Assembly (NCBI GenBank): GCA_902579105.1
Contig: CACHFM010000011.1
Coordinates: 1-46,121, forward strand
Length of the DNA stretch: 46,121 nucleotides
Direction of reading: 5' to 3'
DNA from: an uncultured Pelagibacteraceae bacterium
GTDB taxonomy: Bacteria > Pseudomonadota > Alphaproteobacteria > Pelagibacterales > Pelagibacteraceae
Shown: positions 1 through 9,008 of the stretch, one piece after another
Layout: the number at the start of each line of letters is the position of its first letter
Position numbering within the stretch: position 1 is the first letter of the stretch
Notes under the pieces: model-generated
Told to the model about the DNA's origin: nothing
The model's input: the letters and a program-made list of their open reading frames with translations, nothing else
Databases searched by the model: none
Made by a program: the position numbers and the translations under genes

Positions 1-2
1 GA

Positions 3-149
3 ACTGTATCAGTAAATACTTTTTCTGAAGGAGATATTAAAACTCCATTTGGAGGTTATAAGCAATCAGGCTCACTAAGTAGAGATCAAGGTACTGAGGC
101 TCTAAATTCGTTTCTACAAACAAAAACAATCTGGATAAGTCATAATTAA
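3..149 (+). CDS. Aldehyde dehydrogenase, C-terminal fragment
   Basis: Only the last 48 codons lie in the window; the 5' part is cut off by the left edge. The visible end carries the conserved C-terminal aldehyde dehydrogenase stretch with PFGGYKQSG and a terminal TKTIWI, which is the pattern of NAD(P)-dependent aldehyde dehydrogenases of the gamma-glutamyl-gamma-aminobutyraldehyde (PuuC) type. The stop lies 3 nt before the ATG of the epoxide hydrolase gene, so the two are probably co-transcribed. The substrate cannot be fixed from this fragment. Confidence 0.85.
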   Translation, partial: TVSVNTFSEGDIKTPFGGYKQSGSLSRDQGTEALNSFLQTKTIWISHN

Positions 150-152
150 TTG

Positions 153-1298
153 ATGATTAGGCAATACAAAATAAGTGTGCCTAAAAACACACTTAATAAC
201 ATCTATAAAAAAGTGAAAAAGTATCCATGGAAGATGATTCAAAAAGTAAATGGATGGGAATATGGAACTAATTATAAATTTCTAAAAAAAATATCTCAAT
301 ATTGGATTTCAAAATATGATTGGAAAAAGTTTGAAAACAAAATTAATTCTTTTAAAAACTATAAAACCAATGTCGATGGTATAAATCTACATTTTATAAA
401 AGAAAAAAGTAAAAATCCTAAATCCAGGCCACTATTACTTTTACACGGTTGGCCAGGAAGTGTAATTGAATTTTTAGATATTATACCAAAACTTGCACAC
501 CCAGAAAAATTTGGAGGAAAAATTGAAGATGGGTTTGATGTAATTGTTCCGTCATTACCAGGATTTGGTTTTTCAACACCAATTAAAAAAGCTTTAGGTC
601 CTAGAAAGATTGGCAAAATACTCAATAAATTTATGGTCAAAAACCTAGGCTATAAAAATTATGTCGCTCAAGGTGGCGATTGGGGGGCAACAATTGCAAA
701 TTGGCTTGCTTATGATCATTATAATAATTGTAAGGCGATACATATTAATTGTTTAACAATGAGACATCCAGGTGGTCCACAAACAGAACAAGAAAAAAAA
801 TGGCAAAAAAAATTTGATAACGATCAAATCATTCAAGATGGATATAGAACTCAGCAAGCCACTAAACCTCAAACTTTAGCATATTCAATGATAGATAGTC
901 CTGTTGGAATAGCTGCTTGGATTTTAGAAAAGTTTCATGGTTGGTCAGATCTAAAAAACAATAATATTGAAAGCGTTTATTCAAAAGATTTGTTGATATC
1001 AAATATTATGATTTATGTTTTAACAAATACTTTTAACACTTCTTCTTGGATTTATTTTGGAAGAAGACAAGAAGGAGGTCGTTTTTTTCCAAAAGATTTT
1101 AAAAAAATAAATGTTCCTACTGGTGTAGCAGTTTTCCCCAATGAAATGTCTGAGTGGCCCCCAAGATCATATGTTGAAAGAATATTTAATATTAAACAAT
1201 GGACAAAAATGCAAAGTGGAGGTCATTTTGCTGCTTTAGAAAAGCCCAATATATTAGTAAAAGATTTACAAAAATTTATTAGAAGCAATCTAAAGTAA
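153..1298 (+). CDS. Epoxide hydrolase (alpha/beta hydrolase with EHN N-terminal domain)
   Basis: A 381-residue soluble hydrolase of the microsomal-type epoxide hydrolase family, which opens epoxides to diols. The N-terminal ~100 residues match the EHN cap region. Next come the oxyanion motif HGWPGS (about 98-103), the nucleophile elbow GGDWGA with Asp near 176, and the C-terminal catalytic His in GGHFAALE, so the catalytic set looks complete. A TTG lies directly before the ATG, but the ATG at 153 is the likelier start. It follows the aldehyde dehydrogenase by 3 nt; the pair may process an aliphatic or aromatic epoxide and the resulting aldehyde, but that is inference. No signal peptide is seen. 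Confidence 0.88.
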   Translation: MIRQYKISVPKNTLNNIYKKVKKYPWKMIQKVNGWEYGTNYKFLKKISQYWISKYDWKKFENKINSFKNYKTNVDGINLHFIKEKSKNPKSRPLLLLHGWPGSVIEFLDIIPKLAHPEKFGGKIEDGFDVIVPSLPGFGFSTPIKKALGPRKIGKILNKFMVKNLGYKNYVAQGGDWGATIANWLAYDHYNNCKAIHINCLTMRHPGGPQTEQEKKWQKKFDNDQIIQDGYRTQQATKPQTLAYSMIDSPVGIAAWILEKFHGWSDLKNNNIESVYSKDLLISNIMIYVLTNTFNTSSWIYFGRRQEGGRFFPKDFKKINVPTGVAVFPNEMSEWPPRSYVERIFNIKQWTKMQSGGHFAALEKPNILVKDLQKFIRSNLK

Positions 1299-1340
1299 AC
1301 TTCTTTAAAGGTTATTAAAATAGATATATATATTGTACTT

Positions 1341-2189
1341 ATGGAAATTGTTTCAAAAATTGCACCAATAGCACTAGCATTAATAATGCTTGGTTTAGGT
1401 CTTGGTCTTTCAATTAAAGATTTTACAAGAATATTGAGAAACCCAAAAGATTTCTTAGTCGGATTTATTTGTCAATTAATTCTTTTACCAATTGTTGCTT
1501 ATATCTTAATTTTAATTCTTAGATTGCCTTTAGAAATAGCATTAGGATTAATGATAATTGCTGCAGCACCTGGGGGCGTAACCTCAAATGTTTTAACAAA
1601 ATTTGCAAATGGAGATGTTGCTTTATCAATATCTTTAACAGCGGTAATGAGTTTATTAAGCATTATTTCAGTACCTTTTATAGTGATAAACTCAGCAAAT
1701 TTGCTAGGTGTTACTAGTATATCTTCAGATATTTCAATGACAGGTATTGCACTAAAAATGGCTTTAGTCGTAACAGTTCCTGTTATTATTGGAATGATTA
1801 TTAGAGGCTTTGCAGAAAATTTTATTATTTCTAAAATTAATATAATAAATAAAATTACAACTATACTATTTATAATTGTTTTTGCGGCTATATGGATTGA
1901 AGAAAGAAATAATATTTTTAGTTATCTTGCTCAAGCAGGTTTCGCAGTACTTATTCTAAATGTTATAATGATGACTTTGGCCTATTTTATAGCAAAAAAA
2001 TTTGCAACTGGCATAGAACAAAGAAAATGTATTTCATTAGAGTGTGGTTTGCAAAATGGAACTTTAGCGGTTTTTGTTGCAACTTTAATGTTTAACGATG
2101 TGGCTTACATGGTTCCAACAGCTGCATATGCACTTATAATGTATATTACAGGATTTATATTTATTTATATATTGAGAAAATCAAATTAA
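1341..2189 (+). CDS. BASS-family (bile acid:sodium symporter-like) transporter
   Basis: A 282-residue integral membrane protein with about nine hydrophobic segments. It shows the family hallmark GGVTSNVLTKFANGDVALS in the middle and a C-terminal GLQNGTLA, both typical of sodium-coupled BASS carriers (bacterial relatives carry organic acids such as pyruvate or pantoate). The gene starts 42 nt after the epoxide hydrolase and converges with the regulator on the other strand, overlapping its 3' end by 4 nt, so no separate terminator is possible there. The substrate is unknown; export or import of a small organic acid is the family default. Confidence 0.85.
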   Translation: MEIVSKIAPIALALIMLGLGLGLSIKDFTRILRNPKDFLVGFICQLILLPIVAYILILILRLPLEIALGLMIIAAAPGGVTSNVLTKFANGDVALSISLTAVMSLLSIISVPFIVINSANLLGVTSISSDISMTGIALKMALVVTVPVIIGMIIRGFAENFIISKINIINKITTILFIIVFAAIWIEERNNIFSYLAQAGFAVLILNVIMMTLAYFIAKKFATGIEQRKCISLECGLQNGTLAVFVATLMFNDVAYMVPTAAYALIMYITGFIFIYILRKSN

Positions 2190-3217
2190 AACGATCTTAA
2201 ATAACCTGGTATATAGTTATCATCATCACCAGAATAGATTTTTTTTGAATTAATAATATTGATTTGATTGAAAACCCTATAAATAAAATTACTTAAATCT
2301 TGTATGTTTTTATCCTGTAAATCTCTACTTCTTTTTAAAGCATTCCCCTTTATATCAACTGAGACAAGTTTTTTTTCATTAATAGTAAGGTAATTATTTT
2401 TTATTAGGTATTTTAATTTTCTAACAACCGTCGGCCTTGGTATACTTGTTATCTCTGAAATAGACATTGCATTCACACCTCTGTCATCAATACCCTGCAC
2501 TGATGTTTGAAAAGACTTCATAGTTAAATCTTTAATTCTCATTTTTTCATTTTCAGTTGCATTAATCATAACTATTAATCCAATACTATAAGTTTCTAAG
2601 TCTTTTACCTCAGATCTCCATCTATTAGTAAAAGTAAATAAAAATTTATAAAATTGATACCAACAAAATGTATAATTTTCTTTTAATGAAGATATAATTT
2701 GATCACGTTCAAAAGTTTTATTAATCTCATTTTCTTTTTTTAAGATTTTATTGAAAATATAAAGTAAATTAGTAACTTCATTTACTGTTTTTATTCTATT
2801 AGATGGTGGAAAATATTTTGATATAATATTTCTATCTACAAAAATTTTTTTTTTATTTTTTTTAATTACGCCTAATTTTTCTAGTTCCTCAATTTTTCTT
2901 CTAACACTTTCTTTTGGTATTTTAAGATCCTTTGAAATATCGCTTATATTAATTTTTTCTATTTCTAGAGTTTTTCCATTAAAAAAAGTATCAAAATCAA
3001 GAATTATTCCGTTTCTTCTAAAAAAAATGAAATCTTTATTAATTAGATAAACTACAATTATATATTTATCTATATCACCAAAAACATTATATGCGCGTAT
3101 AAGCCAATTACTAATAATCAAATAATAACTTGTTGCTAGCTTACTGAAATTTTTATTAATAATTTTAAAAATTTTATTTTCATCTATTTGATCTGATATA
3201 CTAGGAACTGATTTCAT
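2186..3217 (-). CDS. Predicted transcriptional regulator with two winged-helix domains
   Basis: About 343 residues. I do not recognise a named family. Two helix-turn-helix/wing patterns can be seen: one at roughly residues 94-130 (ISKDLKIPKESVRRKIEELEK followed by GVIKK), the other near 255-300 (SISEITSIPRPTVVRKLKYL followed by NNYLTI). Both have the MarR/GntR-like form in which a short recognition helix is followed by a beta-wing. The middle is hydrophobic and Phe/Tyr-rich and might bind a ligand. I chose the ATG at 3217; a TTG at 3253 would add 12 residues. Upstream lies an imperfect dyad (3268-3285) that could be its own operator. Confidence 0.6.
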   Translation of the reverse strand: MKSVPSISDQIDENKIFKIINKNFSKLATSYYLIISNWLIRAYNVFGDIDKYIIVVYLINKDFIFFRRNGIILDFDTFFNGKTLEIEKINISDISKDLKIPKESVRRKIEELEKLGVIKKNKKKIFVDRNIISKYFPPSNRIKTVNEVTNLLYIFNKILKKENEINKTFERDQIISSLKENYTFCWYQFYKFLFTFTNRWRSEVKDLETYSIGLIVMINATENEKMRIKDLTMKSFQTSVQGIDDRGVNAMSISEITSIPRPTVVRKLKYLIKNNYLTINEKKLVSVDIKGNALKRSRDLQDKNIQDLSNFIYRVFNQINIINSKKIYSGDDDNYIPGYLRSF

Positions 3218-3267
3218 ATTGTTATTAATATTAGAAAAACCCAATTTGAACAATTTAAAATACTATG

Positions 3268-3285
3268 TTGACCCATTTTGGACAA
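3268..3285. promoter_or_regulatory. Imperfect inverted repeat between divergent genes, possible operator
   Basis: TTGACC and GGACAA (reverse complement TTGTCC) flank a 6-nt spacer, giving 5 of 6 paired positions. The dyad lies between the regulator (minus strand) and the small membrane protein (plus strand), where a divergent operator would be expected. It is short, and chance cannot be excluded. Confidence 0.3.
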
Positions 3286-3327
3286 TCATGGAGTATAAAT
3301 ATTTATAAATGCATGATTAATTAATTT

Positions 3328-3507
3328 ATGAGCACAGAAAGCTTTAATAGAACATCTATCATCTCAGAGACCCCAAAAAAGGTAGTAGATATAGATGTTC
3401 TAAAGCAAAGATTACTGGAAAAGAAAAAAAGAGAAAGCTTTAAAAAAACAATTATCTTTTCTACTGTTTTTGTTTCTCTTGGTGTTCTTACTTTAATTAC
3501 TTATTAG
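3328..3507 (+). CDS. Small single-span membrane protein, 59 residues
   Basis: ATG at 3328, TAG at 3505-3507. The layout is a polar N-terminus, a basic amphipathic stretch (about 25-41, VLKQRLLEKKKRESFKK) and one C-terminal hydrophobic segment (about 42-57), i.e. a tail-anchored or N-in single-pass inner-membrane protein. The last 15 nt overlap the 3' end of the convergent Ldh-family gene. The segment from about residue 20 to 45 aligns without gaps to residues about 41-66 of the 69-residue protein at 15192-15401, which shares the same architecture, so the two are probably paralogues. No function is known to me. Confidence 0.7.
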   Translation: MSTESFNRTSIISETPKKVVDIDVLKQRLLEKKKRESFKKTIIFSTVFVSLGVLTLITY

Positions 3508-4500
3508 AGTTATTAAATCTTTTCTAATATTTTCAGGTATTGAAATTTCTTTTTTTAAATTTTTTCTGTAACGATTAAATTTATTTTCTCCTGGATACAT
3601 GATTTCTTTTATACCTTTAATTTTTGGCAATTTTTTAATTGTTTTTATATTATCTTTAATTCTTTGATTGTAATTTTTTTGAAATAAGTTTGCTTTAAAA
3701 GTTATAAAAAGATGACCAATATTTTGTGGGCCTGAAAAATCATCAAAAGGATCTTTTACTCTTCCAGCATGATTACCTCCAGTCAGAACGCCACTTAAAA
3801 TATCAACCATCCAAGCTAAACCAGATCCTCTAAAACCAGCAATAGGAAGTTGAACACCTGCCAGTGCTTTTTTTGCATCAATAGTCGGTTTACCAAATAT
3901 ATCTAAAGCAACTCCTTTAGGTATCTTTTTATTATTTTTTGCTGCGACTCTAATTTTTCCTCTATTAATCATTGAAATCGATGTATCTAATATAAATGGA
4001 ATTTTCGATCCAGTAGGGGACGCAAAACAAATTGGATTAGTGCCAAATAAACTTTTTAAAGCACCATGTGGAGCAATAGCTGGTGGAGCATTAGTATAAA
4101 TCATTGCAATTAAATTTTTTTTTACAGCTTGTTCTGCGTAATAACCTGATAAGCCGTAATGACCACTATTTTTTACGGCAACCATTCCAATTCCAGTTTT
4201 TTTTGCATTTTTTATTGCAGTTTTAATCGCTATATCAGCAGCGACAAAACCAATACTATTTTTTGCATCTATGTGGGAAATTGATGGTGAAATTTTTTTT
4301 ATTTTAATTTTTGGTTTTGGATTAATTATTTTTTTTTGTATCCTATCACAGTACATTTTTAATCTAGACAAACCATGGCCATATGCTCCAACTAATTCAG
4401 CATTTATTATTGCTTTTGAGCTTATTTCAGCGTCACTTGAAGAAAGATTATTTTTTATAAATATATCTTTAACAATTTTTTTTATTTTCTTTATTTTCAC
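3493..4500 (-). CDS. Ldh-family (malate/L-lactate-type) NAD(P)-dependent oxidoreductase
   Basis: 335 residues, the usual family length. It belongs to the Ldh_2 family (YlbC/AllD/ComC-like), which oxidises 2-hydroxy acids such as malate, lactate, ureidoglycolate or sulfolactate with NAD(P) and is unrelated to classical lactate dehydrogenase. Visible motifs: GAYGHGLSRL near residue 38, the conserved catalytic-region GHYGLSGYYAEQA near 115, TNAPPAIAPHGA, and the C-terminal GFRGSGLAWMVDILSGVLTGG. The precise substrate is not readable. It converges with the small membrane protein gene and stands about 27 nt downstream of the GT17 gene on the same strand. Confidence 0.85.
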   Translation of the reverse strand: MKIKKIKKIVKDIFIKNNLSSSDAEISSKAIINAELVGAYGHGLSRLKMYCDRIQKKIINPKPKIKIKKISPSISHIDAKNSIGFVAADIAIKTAIKNAKKTGIGMVAVKNSGHYGLSGYYAEQAVKKNLIAMIYTNAPPAIAPHGALKSLFGTNPICFASPTGSKIPFILDTSISMINRGKIRVAAKNNKKIPKGVALDIFGKPTIDAKKALAGVQLPIAGFRGSGLAWMVDILSGVLTGGNHAGRVKDPFDDFSGPQNIGHLFITFKANLFQKNYNQRIKDNIKTIKKLPKIKGIKEIMYPGENKFNRYRKNLKKEISIPENIRKDLITLISN

Positions 4501-4527
4501 AATTCTATTAATAATTATTTTTTAATT

Positions 4528-5421
4528 CTAATCTATCCAGTTTTTAAAATGATCTTTATTATTCCTTATATAATCTGGTAAAAATTCAATTTCTATAGTT
4601 TTTAATTTAAATTCTTTACCAAATTTATAATCTGAACTTTTAGCTTTATGATCATATAATATAACTTTTCTCTTAACTAAATCCTCGATGTCAGATAATT
4701 TTTTGTTTGCATTTTTAAATTCATAATGATCTTCTGAATTTATTAGTTTTGCGTATATATCATTAACATTCTTTAGTTGACTAAAATGCCAACCACCATT
4801 TTCAATTATTTTTACATCAGTATATTTTGTATTAGAAAATAAGGTATCAAATCGAAAAAAATTATATTTTTTTGTTTTAAGATTTCTTAACCATTCAAAA
4901 TCTATTAGATCCTTCTTTTTACAAGCTTTTGTTCCATACCAATCAAAACGATCACAAAAAAGATTAAATTTATAGTAAAATAGCTTTTGTTTAAAAAAAA
5001 TAAGTTTGTTTTTTATATCTGAAAGATTCTTGTCTTTTAAGTTTGGAATTTCATCATTATCACTATAAAATATTAAATCATCATCATTAGCATCTGTTAT
5101 TCCTTCTTTTAGAAAATTTCTTTGATGTGCGATTCTTTTAATTGCATTCAGTCTAATTTCATTATTATCTTCAATTTTTTTTTCATTATTTAAAGATTTA
5201 TAAACAAGATTTTTTGGCTCGTGATCTAATTTAAGGTAAATAATTTTATTTTTAAACTTTTCAAATTTTGAAATATCAAAATTAAATTCTTTTTTTTCTC
5301 CACTATGGGAAAACGAGGATTCACAGATTACAAATTTGTCAACATATGGGTCAAGAATATTAAATCTTACGTCTAAAATGAAATTTTCATCATAAAATGT
5401 TGTGCAGTCAAATATTCTCAT
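4528..5421 (-). CDS. Glycosyltransferase family 17-like protein
   Basis: About 297 residues. The N-terminal MRIFDCTTFYDENFILDVR, the following VDKFVICES, and the AHQRNFL...FYSDNDEIPNL block match GT17 (beta-1,4-N-acetylglucosaminyltransferase-like), with the acidic DND-E motif as probable metal/nucleotide-sugar site. The protein is soluble with no signal peptide. The ATG at 5421 is preferred because the family begins with this methionine and a possible TTG four codons upstream adds nothing conserved. It is divergent from the 2OG oxygenase at 5471 and could modify a surface glycan; the acceptor is unknown. Confidence 0.78.
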   Translation of the reverse strand: MRIFDCTTFYDENFILDVRFNILDPYVDKFVICESSFSHSGEKKEFNFDISKFEKFKNKIIYLKLDHEPKNLVYKSLNNEKKIEDNNEIRLNAIKRIAHQRNFLKEGITDANDDDLIFYSDNDEIPNLKDKNLSDIKNKLIFFKQKLFYYKFNLFCDRFDWYGTKACKKKDLIDFEWLRNLKTKKYNFFRFDTLFSNTKYTDVKIIENGGWHFSQLKNVNDIYAKLINSEDHYEFKNANKKLSDIEDLVKRKVILYDHKAKSSDYKFGKEFKLKTIEIEFLPDYIRNNKDHFKNWID

Positions 5422-5470
5422 ATATAAAAACAATATTGTCTAAATATATTGGTTAATCAATAAATTTTTT

Positions 5471-6256
5471 ATGAATATAAATTCTTTCATCAATATAAAT
5501 AAGTTTTATAAATCACTTAGAAATTTTAATAAAAAAAAACCATTTCCTTATATTGTTTTAGATGGTTTTTTAAAAAAAGATATAGCATTAAAAATCGAGA
5601 AAAATTTTATCAAATTACAGGATAAGAAGCTTTGGAGTTATGATAATTTTTGTGAAATAAAAAAAGCTACTGATAATTGGAATTTTTTCCCACCTGAATC
5701 TTATAAATTACTTACTGCACTCAATTCTCATATTTTTTTATCTAAATTAAAAAAAAAACTTAAGATGAATAGTTTGCATCCAGACTACGGTTTAAATGGA
5801 GGAGGTTTTCATATAATGGGCAATAAGGGCATACTTAATCCTCACCTTGATTATGTAATTCATCCAAAACTTAATTTGATAAGAAAGTTTAATCTTATTA
5901 TTTTTTTTAATTCTAATTGGAAAGAAAAAAATGGCGGTGAATTATGTTTTTACAATTCCAATCCTAAAAATAAAAAAATTCCTGGTGAACTAGCTGTAAA
6001 AATTTTACCAAAATTTAATAGAGCTGTTTTTTTTGATACATCTTTAAGAAGTTGGCATGGCGTTAATAAAGTTAAAAATAACGTAAGAAAAAGTATGGCA
6101 GTTTATTATCTTGTAGATAAAAAGAAAAAAGTTGAAAAAAGATATAAAGCTTTATATTCGCCTTTAAAAAGTCAATTGAAAAATAAAAAAGTTTTAAAAT
6201 TTATTAAATTACGTTCAAATATTAAAACTTCATTTAAAGTTTCTAAATTAAAATAA
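5471..6256 (+). CDS. 2-oxoglutarate/Fe(II)-dependent oxygenase family protein
   Basis: 261 residues. It carries the double-stranded beta-helix iron site: His125 and Asp127 in NPHLDYVIHP, the distal His196 in SWHGVNKV and Arg206 (VRKSMAVYYL) as likely 2-oxoglutarate ligand. This resembles the prolyl-hydroxylase-like 2OG-FeII_Oxy_3 group, often found with glycosyltransferases or as peptidyl/small-molecule hydroxylases. It starts 49 nt from the divergent GT17 gene, so they may share regulation. The substrate is unknown. Confidence 0.8.
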   Translation: MNINSFININKFYKSLRNFNKKKPFPYIVLDGFLKKDIALKIEKNFIKLQDKKLWSYDNFCEIKKATDNWNFFPPESYKLLTALNSHIFLSKLKKKLKMNSLHPDYGLNGGGFHIMGNKGILNPHLDYVIHPKLNLIRKFNLIIFFNSNWKEKNGGELCFYNSNPKNKKIPGELAVKILPKFNRAVFFDTSLRSWHGVNKVKNNVRKSMAVYYLVDKKKKVEKRYKALYSPLKSQLKNKKVLKFIKLRSNIKTSFKVSKLK

Positions 6257-6258
6257 TT

Positions 6259-8184
6259 TTAACCTTTTCCACGCCATGGGATAGTTTTATCTATTATTTT
6301 CCTTAAAGTTATATCAAACAAAAGTCCAAGCATTCCCATAATAAAAATCGTTATCCATATAACCTCATATTGAAAATATTTTTTAGCAACGTTTTCTACA
6401 AATCCTATACCCGTTGTTCCAGCCAAAAACTCCGCAGCTACCAATGTTCCCCAACACATTCCAACAGCTACTCTAATTCCAGTAAGAATCTCAGGTAATG
6501 AATTAGGAAAGATTACATATCTTAAAATTTGTTTTTTTGAAGCTCCAAGAGAGTGAGCTGCATGAATTTTTGAAAGTTGTGTTCCGGATGCTCCTGCTCT
6601 AGCAGAAATAATCATGATAGATAGAGAGACCATGAATAATAAAAATACTTTTCCAGTATTATCAATTCCTAAAACTGAAATAATTAAAGGTGCCCAGGCT
6701 AAAGGAGGAACAGGTCTATATAGCTCTATTAAAGGATCAAAAAATCCTTTAGCAAATCTATTTAGACCCATAAATAATCCTAAAGGTACACCAATAATTA
6801 TTCCAAAAACTAAACCTAAAAATACTCTTAAAAAGGAGTCCCAAATGTGCCCGTAAGGTACAGGAATTTTAAATAGTTTAAAATCTCCAGTAACAACTTT
6901 AAGGACTTTCCCTTTAAAGTTTTGTTTAACAATACCTTCATCTGTATGAACAGGGTATTCTCCTGGCAAAATATCTGCAATCCAATCAGGTAAAATAAAG
7001 CCTATTATAGAACTTACATCAATCATATCTACCCAAAGAAGAGGTATATTTTTATAACCAACGCTTGGTTTAGACATTAATACAAATTTATTAAAGGTAT
7101 CTGAAGGCTTAGGTAACCATCTTCCCGAACCTTGCTCGGAACAACTAGTACCACTTGAAACAATTGTACCTGCAGGAAATAGGATTAAATCAACTAACCA
7201 TAATCCACCCTGTTGATCTTTTTGAACATTATCAAATTCAATAATTGCATTTTTCATTTCATTTAATGCGTCAGGAGGGTAGATGCTTGCATATTCAATT
7301 CTTCTTGCAATTTTAACAATATCTTTTGCGAAAGTTGAGGCTACTTCATCTGTATCGTCTAAACTTTTTCTATAAGTTTTTATTTCATTTTTTAATCCTT
7401 TAATTGCAGTTTTAAAATACGAATTATGATTTCTTAATTTAAAAAATTTATCATTTATAATTTTAAGTTCTGTTGCAGCTGCATCAAATTTTAAACCTTT
7501 ATTAGTTTCTGGAACCATCGGAACTTCTATTGTATTTTCTATTGATCCAGTTCCTGTTCTAACTGTTATAATCCCCCAACTACCCTGTTCTGAAACAGCT
7601 TTTTGTCTTTCAATTTTTTGTTCTGCTGTTTCATATGGGTAATCTTTCTTTTGAAAATTAGAACTTAAGAGTCTAATTTCTTCCGTCATCTCTTTAATTT
7701 TATTTTTTGTATCTTTTGCCATTAAGTACTTGTTAGTTAGTAAAGGAATTAATTCTTTAGTTTGAGCAATGTAGCCAAACAAAATATTTTTTTGCTGATC
7801 ACTTAAATCTAGTGAATTTTGTATTTCTTTAGTAACTCTTAAAAGATTTTTATTTTCTATTTTAATTATTGAGGTACTTTTGTATTCTCTCTCCTCTATT
7901 GGAAATTGATACTTTAATCCTAGTAGAGACTCATTTATTTTAGCTACTTGACATAATTCATTTGCTGATTTTGGATAAAAACCTTTTGCTATATCCCACG
8001 AATAATAAAGCCAAAGTAATAAAATTGCACTGCTGCCAACAACTATCCAATGTGTACCACCTTTAGCTCTTTCTGGATTACCGAAAACTGCATCCACTTT
8101 TTCTGTCTTGATTAGTCGTCTTCCATAAAGAATACATCCAATAATTGCTACAAAGATAAGAACAGTTATAAATTGGGTTAACAT
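6259..8184 (-). CDS. ABC transporter permease, taurine/sulfonate type, with large N-terminal extension
   Basis: 641 residues, more than twice the ~270 of a typical TauC/SsuC permease. The C-terminal ~200 residues (about 440-635) are a normal BPD_transp_1 domain with several membrane spans and the EAA-type loop AAHSLGASKKQILRYVIFPN. The N-terminus has two extra spans (about 4-20 and 46-62) separated by a basic loop. They are followed by a ~375-residue hydrophilic, helix-rich and probably partly coiled-coil region that the positive-inside rule places in the periplasm. That region holds Cys78 and Cys348, which could form a disulfide. The gene follows the ATPase gene without a gap, as in an ABC operon. 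The function of the extension is unknown. Confidence 0.85.
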   Translation of the reverse strand: MLTQFITVLIFVAIIGCILYGRRLIKTEKVDAVFGNPERAKGGTHWIVVGSSAILLLWLYYSWDIAKGFYPKSANELCQVAKINESLLGLKYQFPIEEREYKSTSIIKIENKNLLRVTKEIQNSLDLSDQQKNILFGYIAQTKELIPLLTNKYLMAKDTKNKIKEMTEEIRLLSSNFQKKDYPYETAEQKIERQKAVSEQGSWGIITVRTGTGSIENTIEVPMVPETNKGLKFDAAATELKIINDKFFKLRNHNSYFKTAIKGLKNEIKTYRKSLDDTDEVASTFAKDIVKIARRIEYASIYPPDALNEMKNAIIEFDNVQKDQQGGLWLVDLILFPAGTIVSSGTSCSEQGSGRWLPKPSDTFNKFVLMSKPSVGYKNIPLLWVDMIDVSSIIGFILPDWIADILPGEYPVHTDEGIVKQNFKGKVLKVVTGDFKLFKIPVPYGHIWDSFLRVFLGLVFGIIIGVPLGLFMGLNRFAKGFFDPLIELYRPVPPLAWAPLIISVLGIDNTGKVFLLFMVSLSIMIISARAGASGTQLSKIHAAHSLGASKKQILRYVIFPNSLPEILTGIRVAVGMCWGTLVAAEFLAGTTGIGFVENVAKKYFQYEVIWITIFIMGMLGLLFDITLRKIIDKTIPWRGKG

Positions 8185-8982
8185 TTAATTTTCTTTCCCC
8201 ATTATTTCTTCTTCCATATTCCATATCATGGACAAGATCTCTTCTCTTTTTGATGAAAATTCTTTATTTTTTTTAATTTCTCTTAAATCTTCTTTTAAGC
8301 CCATTTCTGCAAAAGGAAGCTTATACTCTTTATGTATACGACCTGGCCTTGGTGCCATTACATATAATCTTTCACCAAGTAACAAAGCCTCTTCAACAGA
8401 ATGAGTAATTAGAATAATTGTTTTTCCAGTTTCTTTCCAAATTTTTAATACTAAAGACTGCATTTTCTCTCTAGTTAATGCATCTAATGCTCCCAATGGT
8501 TCATCCATTAAAATCAAATCAGGATCATTGATTAAGCATCTTGCAAGAGCCACCCTTTGTTGCATACCACCTGATAATTGATAAGTAGGAGTGTTACTAA
8601 ATCCTTTTAGACCAACTATATCGAGCCATTCCTCAACTTTTTTTGCTGTTAATTTAGGATCCTCTTTTTTCATTCGAAGACCAAAGTTTACATTTTCAGC
8701 AACTGTTAACCATTCGAATAGAGCACCTTGTTGAAAAACCATTCCTCTTTCAACTCCAGGTCCATCTATTTCCTTTTCGTTAAGAGTAATATTTCCCGAA
8801 GTGGGTCTCAAAAATCCAGCAGTAATATTAAGTAAAGTTGTTTTTCCACAACCCGACGGCCCAAGAACAGTAAGGAGCTCACCTTTTTTTAATGTAAAAT
8901 TTACGTCTTTTAGAGCGTGAACAGTTTCTCCTTTTGGAGTTTTAAAAATCATATTTAGATTTTGAGAAACTAAATCACTCAT
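8185..8982 (-). CDS. tauB: ABC transporter ATP-binding protein, taurine/nitrate/sulfonate type
   Basis: 265 residues with all expected motifs: Walker A GPSGCGKTT (about 43-51), signature LSGGMQQR (about 137-144), Walker B LILMDEPLGAL and the switch His in ITHSVEEA. The closest family style is TauB/SsuB/NrtD. It powers import through the adjacent permease. It lies between the binding-protein gene, from which it is separated by an intrinsic terminator, and the permease gene, which it abuts. The gene symbol is by family resemblance and context, not proven substrate. Confidence 0.88.
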   Translation of the reverse strand: MSDLVSQNLNMIFKTPKGETVHALKDVNFTLKKGELLTVLGPSGCGKTTLLNITAGFLRPTSGNITLNEKEIDGPGVERGMVFQQGALFEWLTVAENVNFGLRMKKEDPKLTAKKVEEWLDIVGLKGFSNTPTYQLSGGMQQRVALARCLINDPDLILMDEPLGALDALTREKMQSLVLKIWKETGKTIILITHSVEEALLLGERLYVMAPRPGRIHKEYKLPFAEMGLKEDLREIKKNKEFSSKREEILSMIWNMEEEIMGKEN

Positions 8983-9008
8983 ATAAACAACTTTATATTA
9001 AAATTTTA

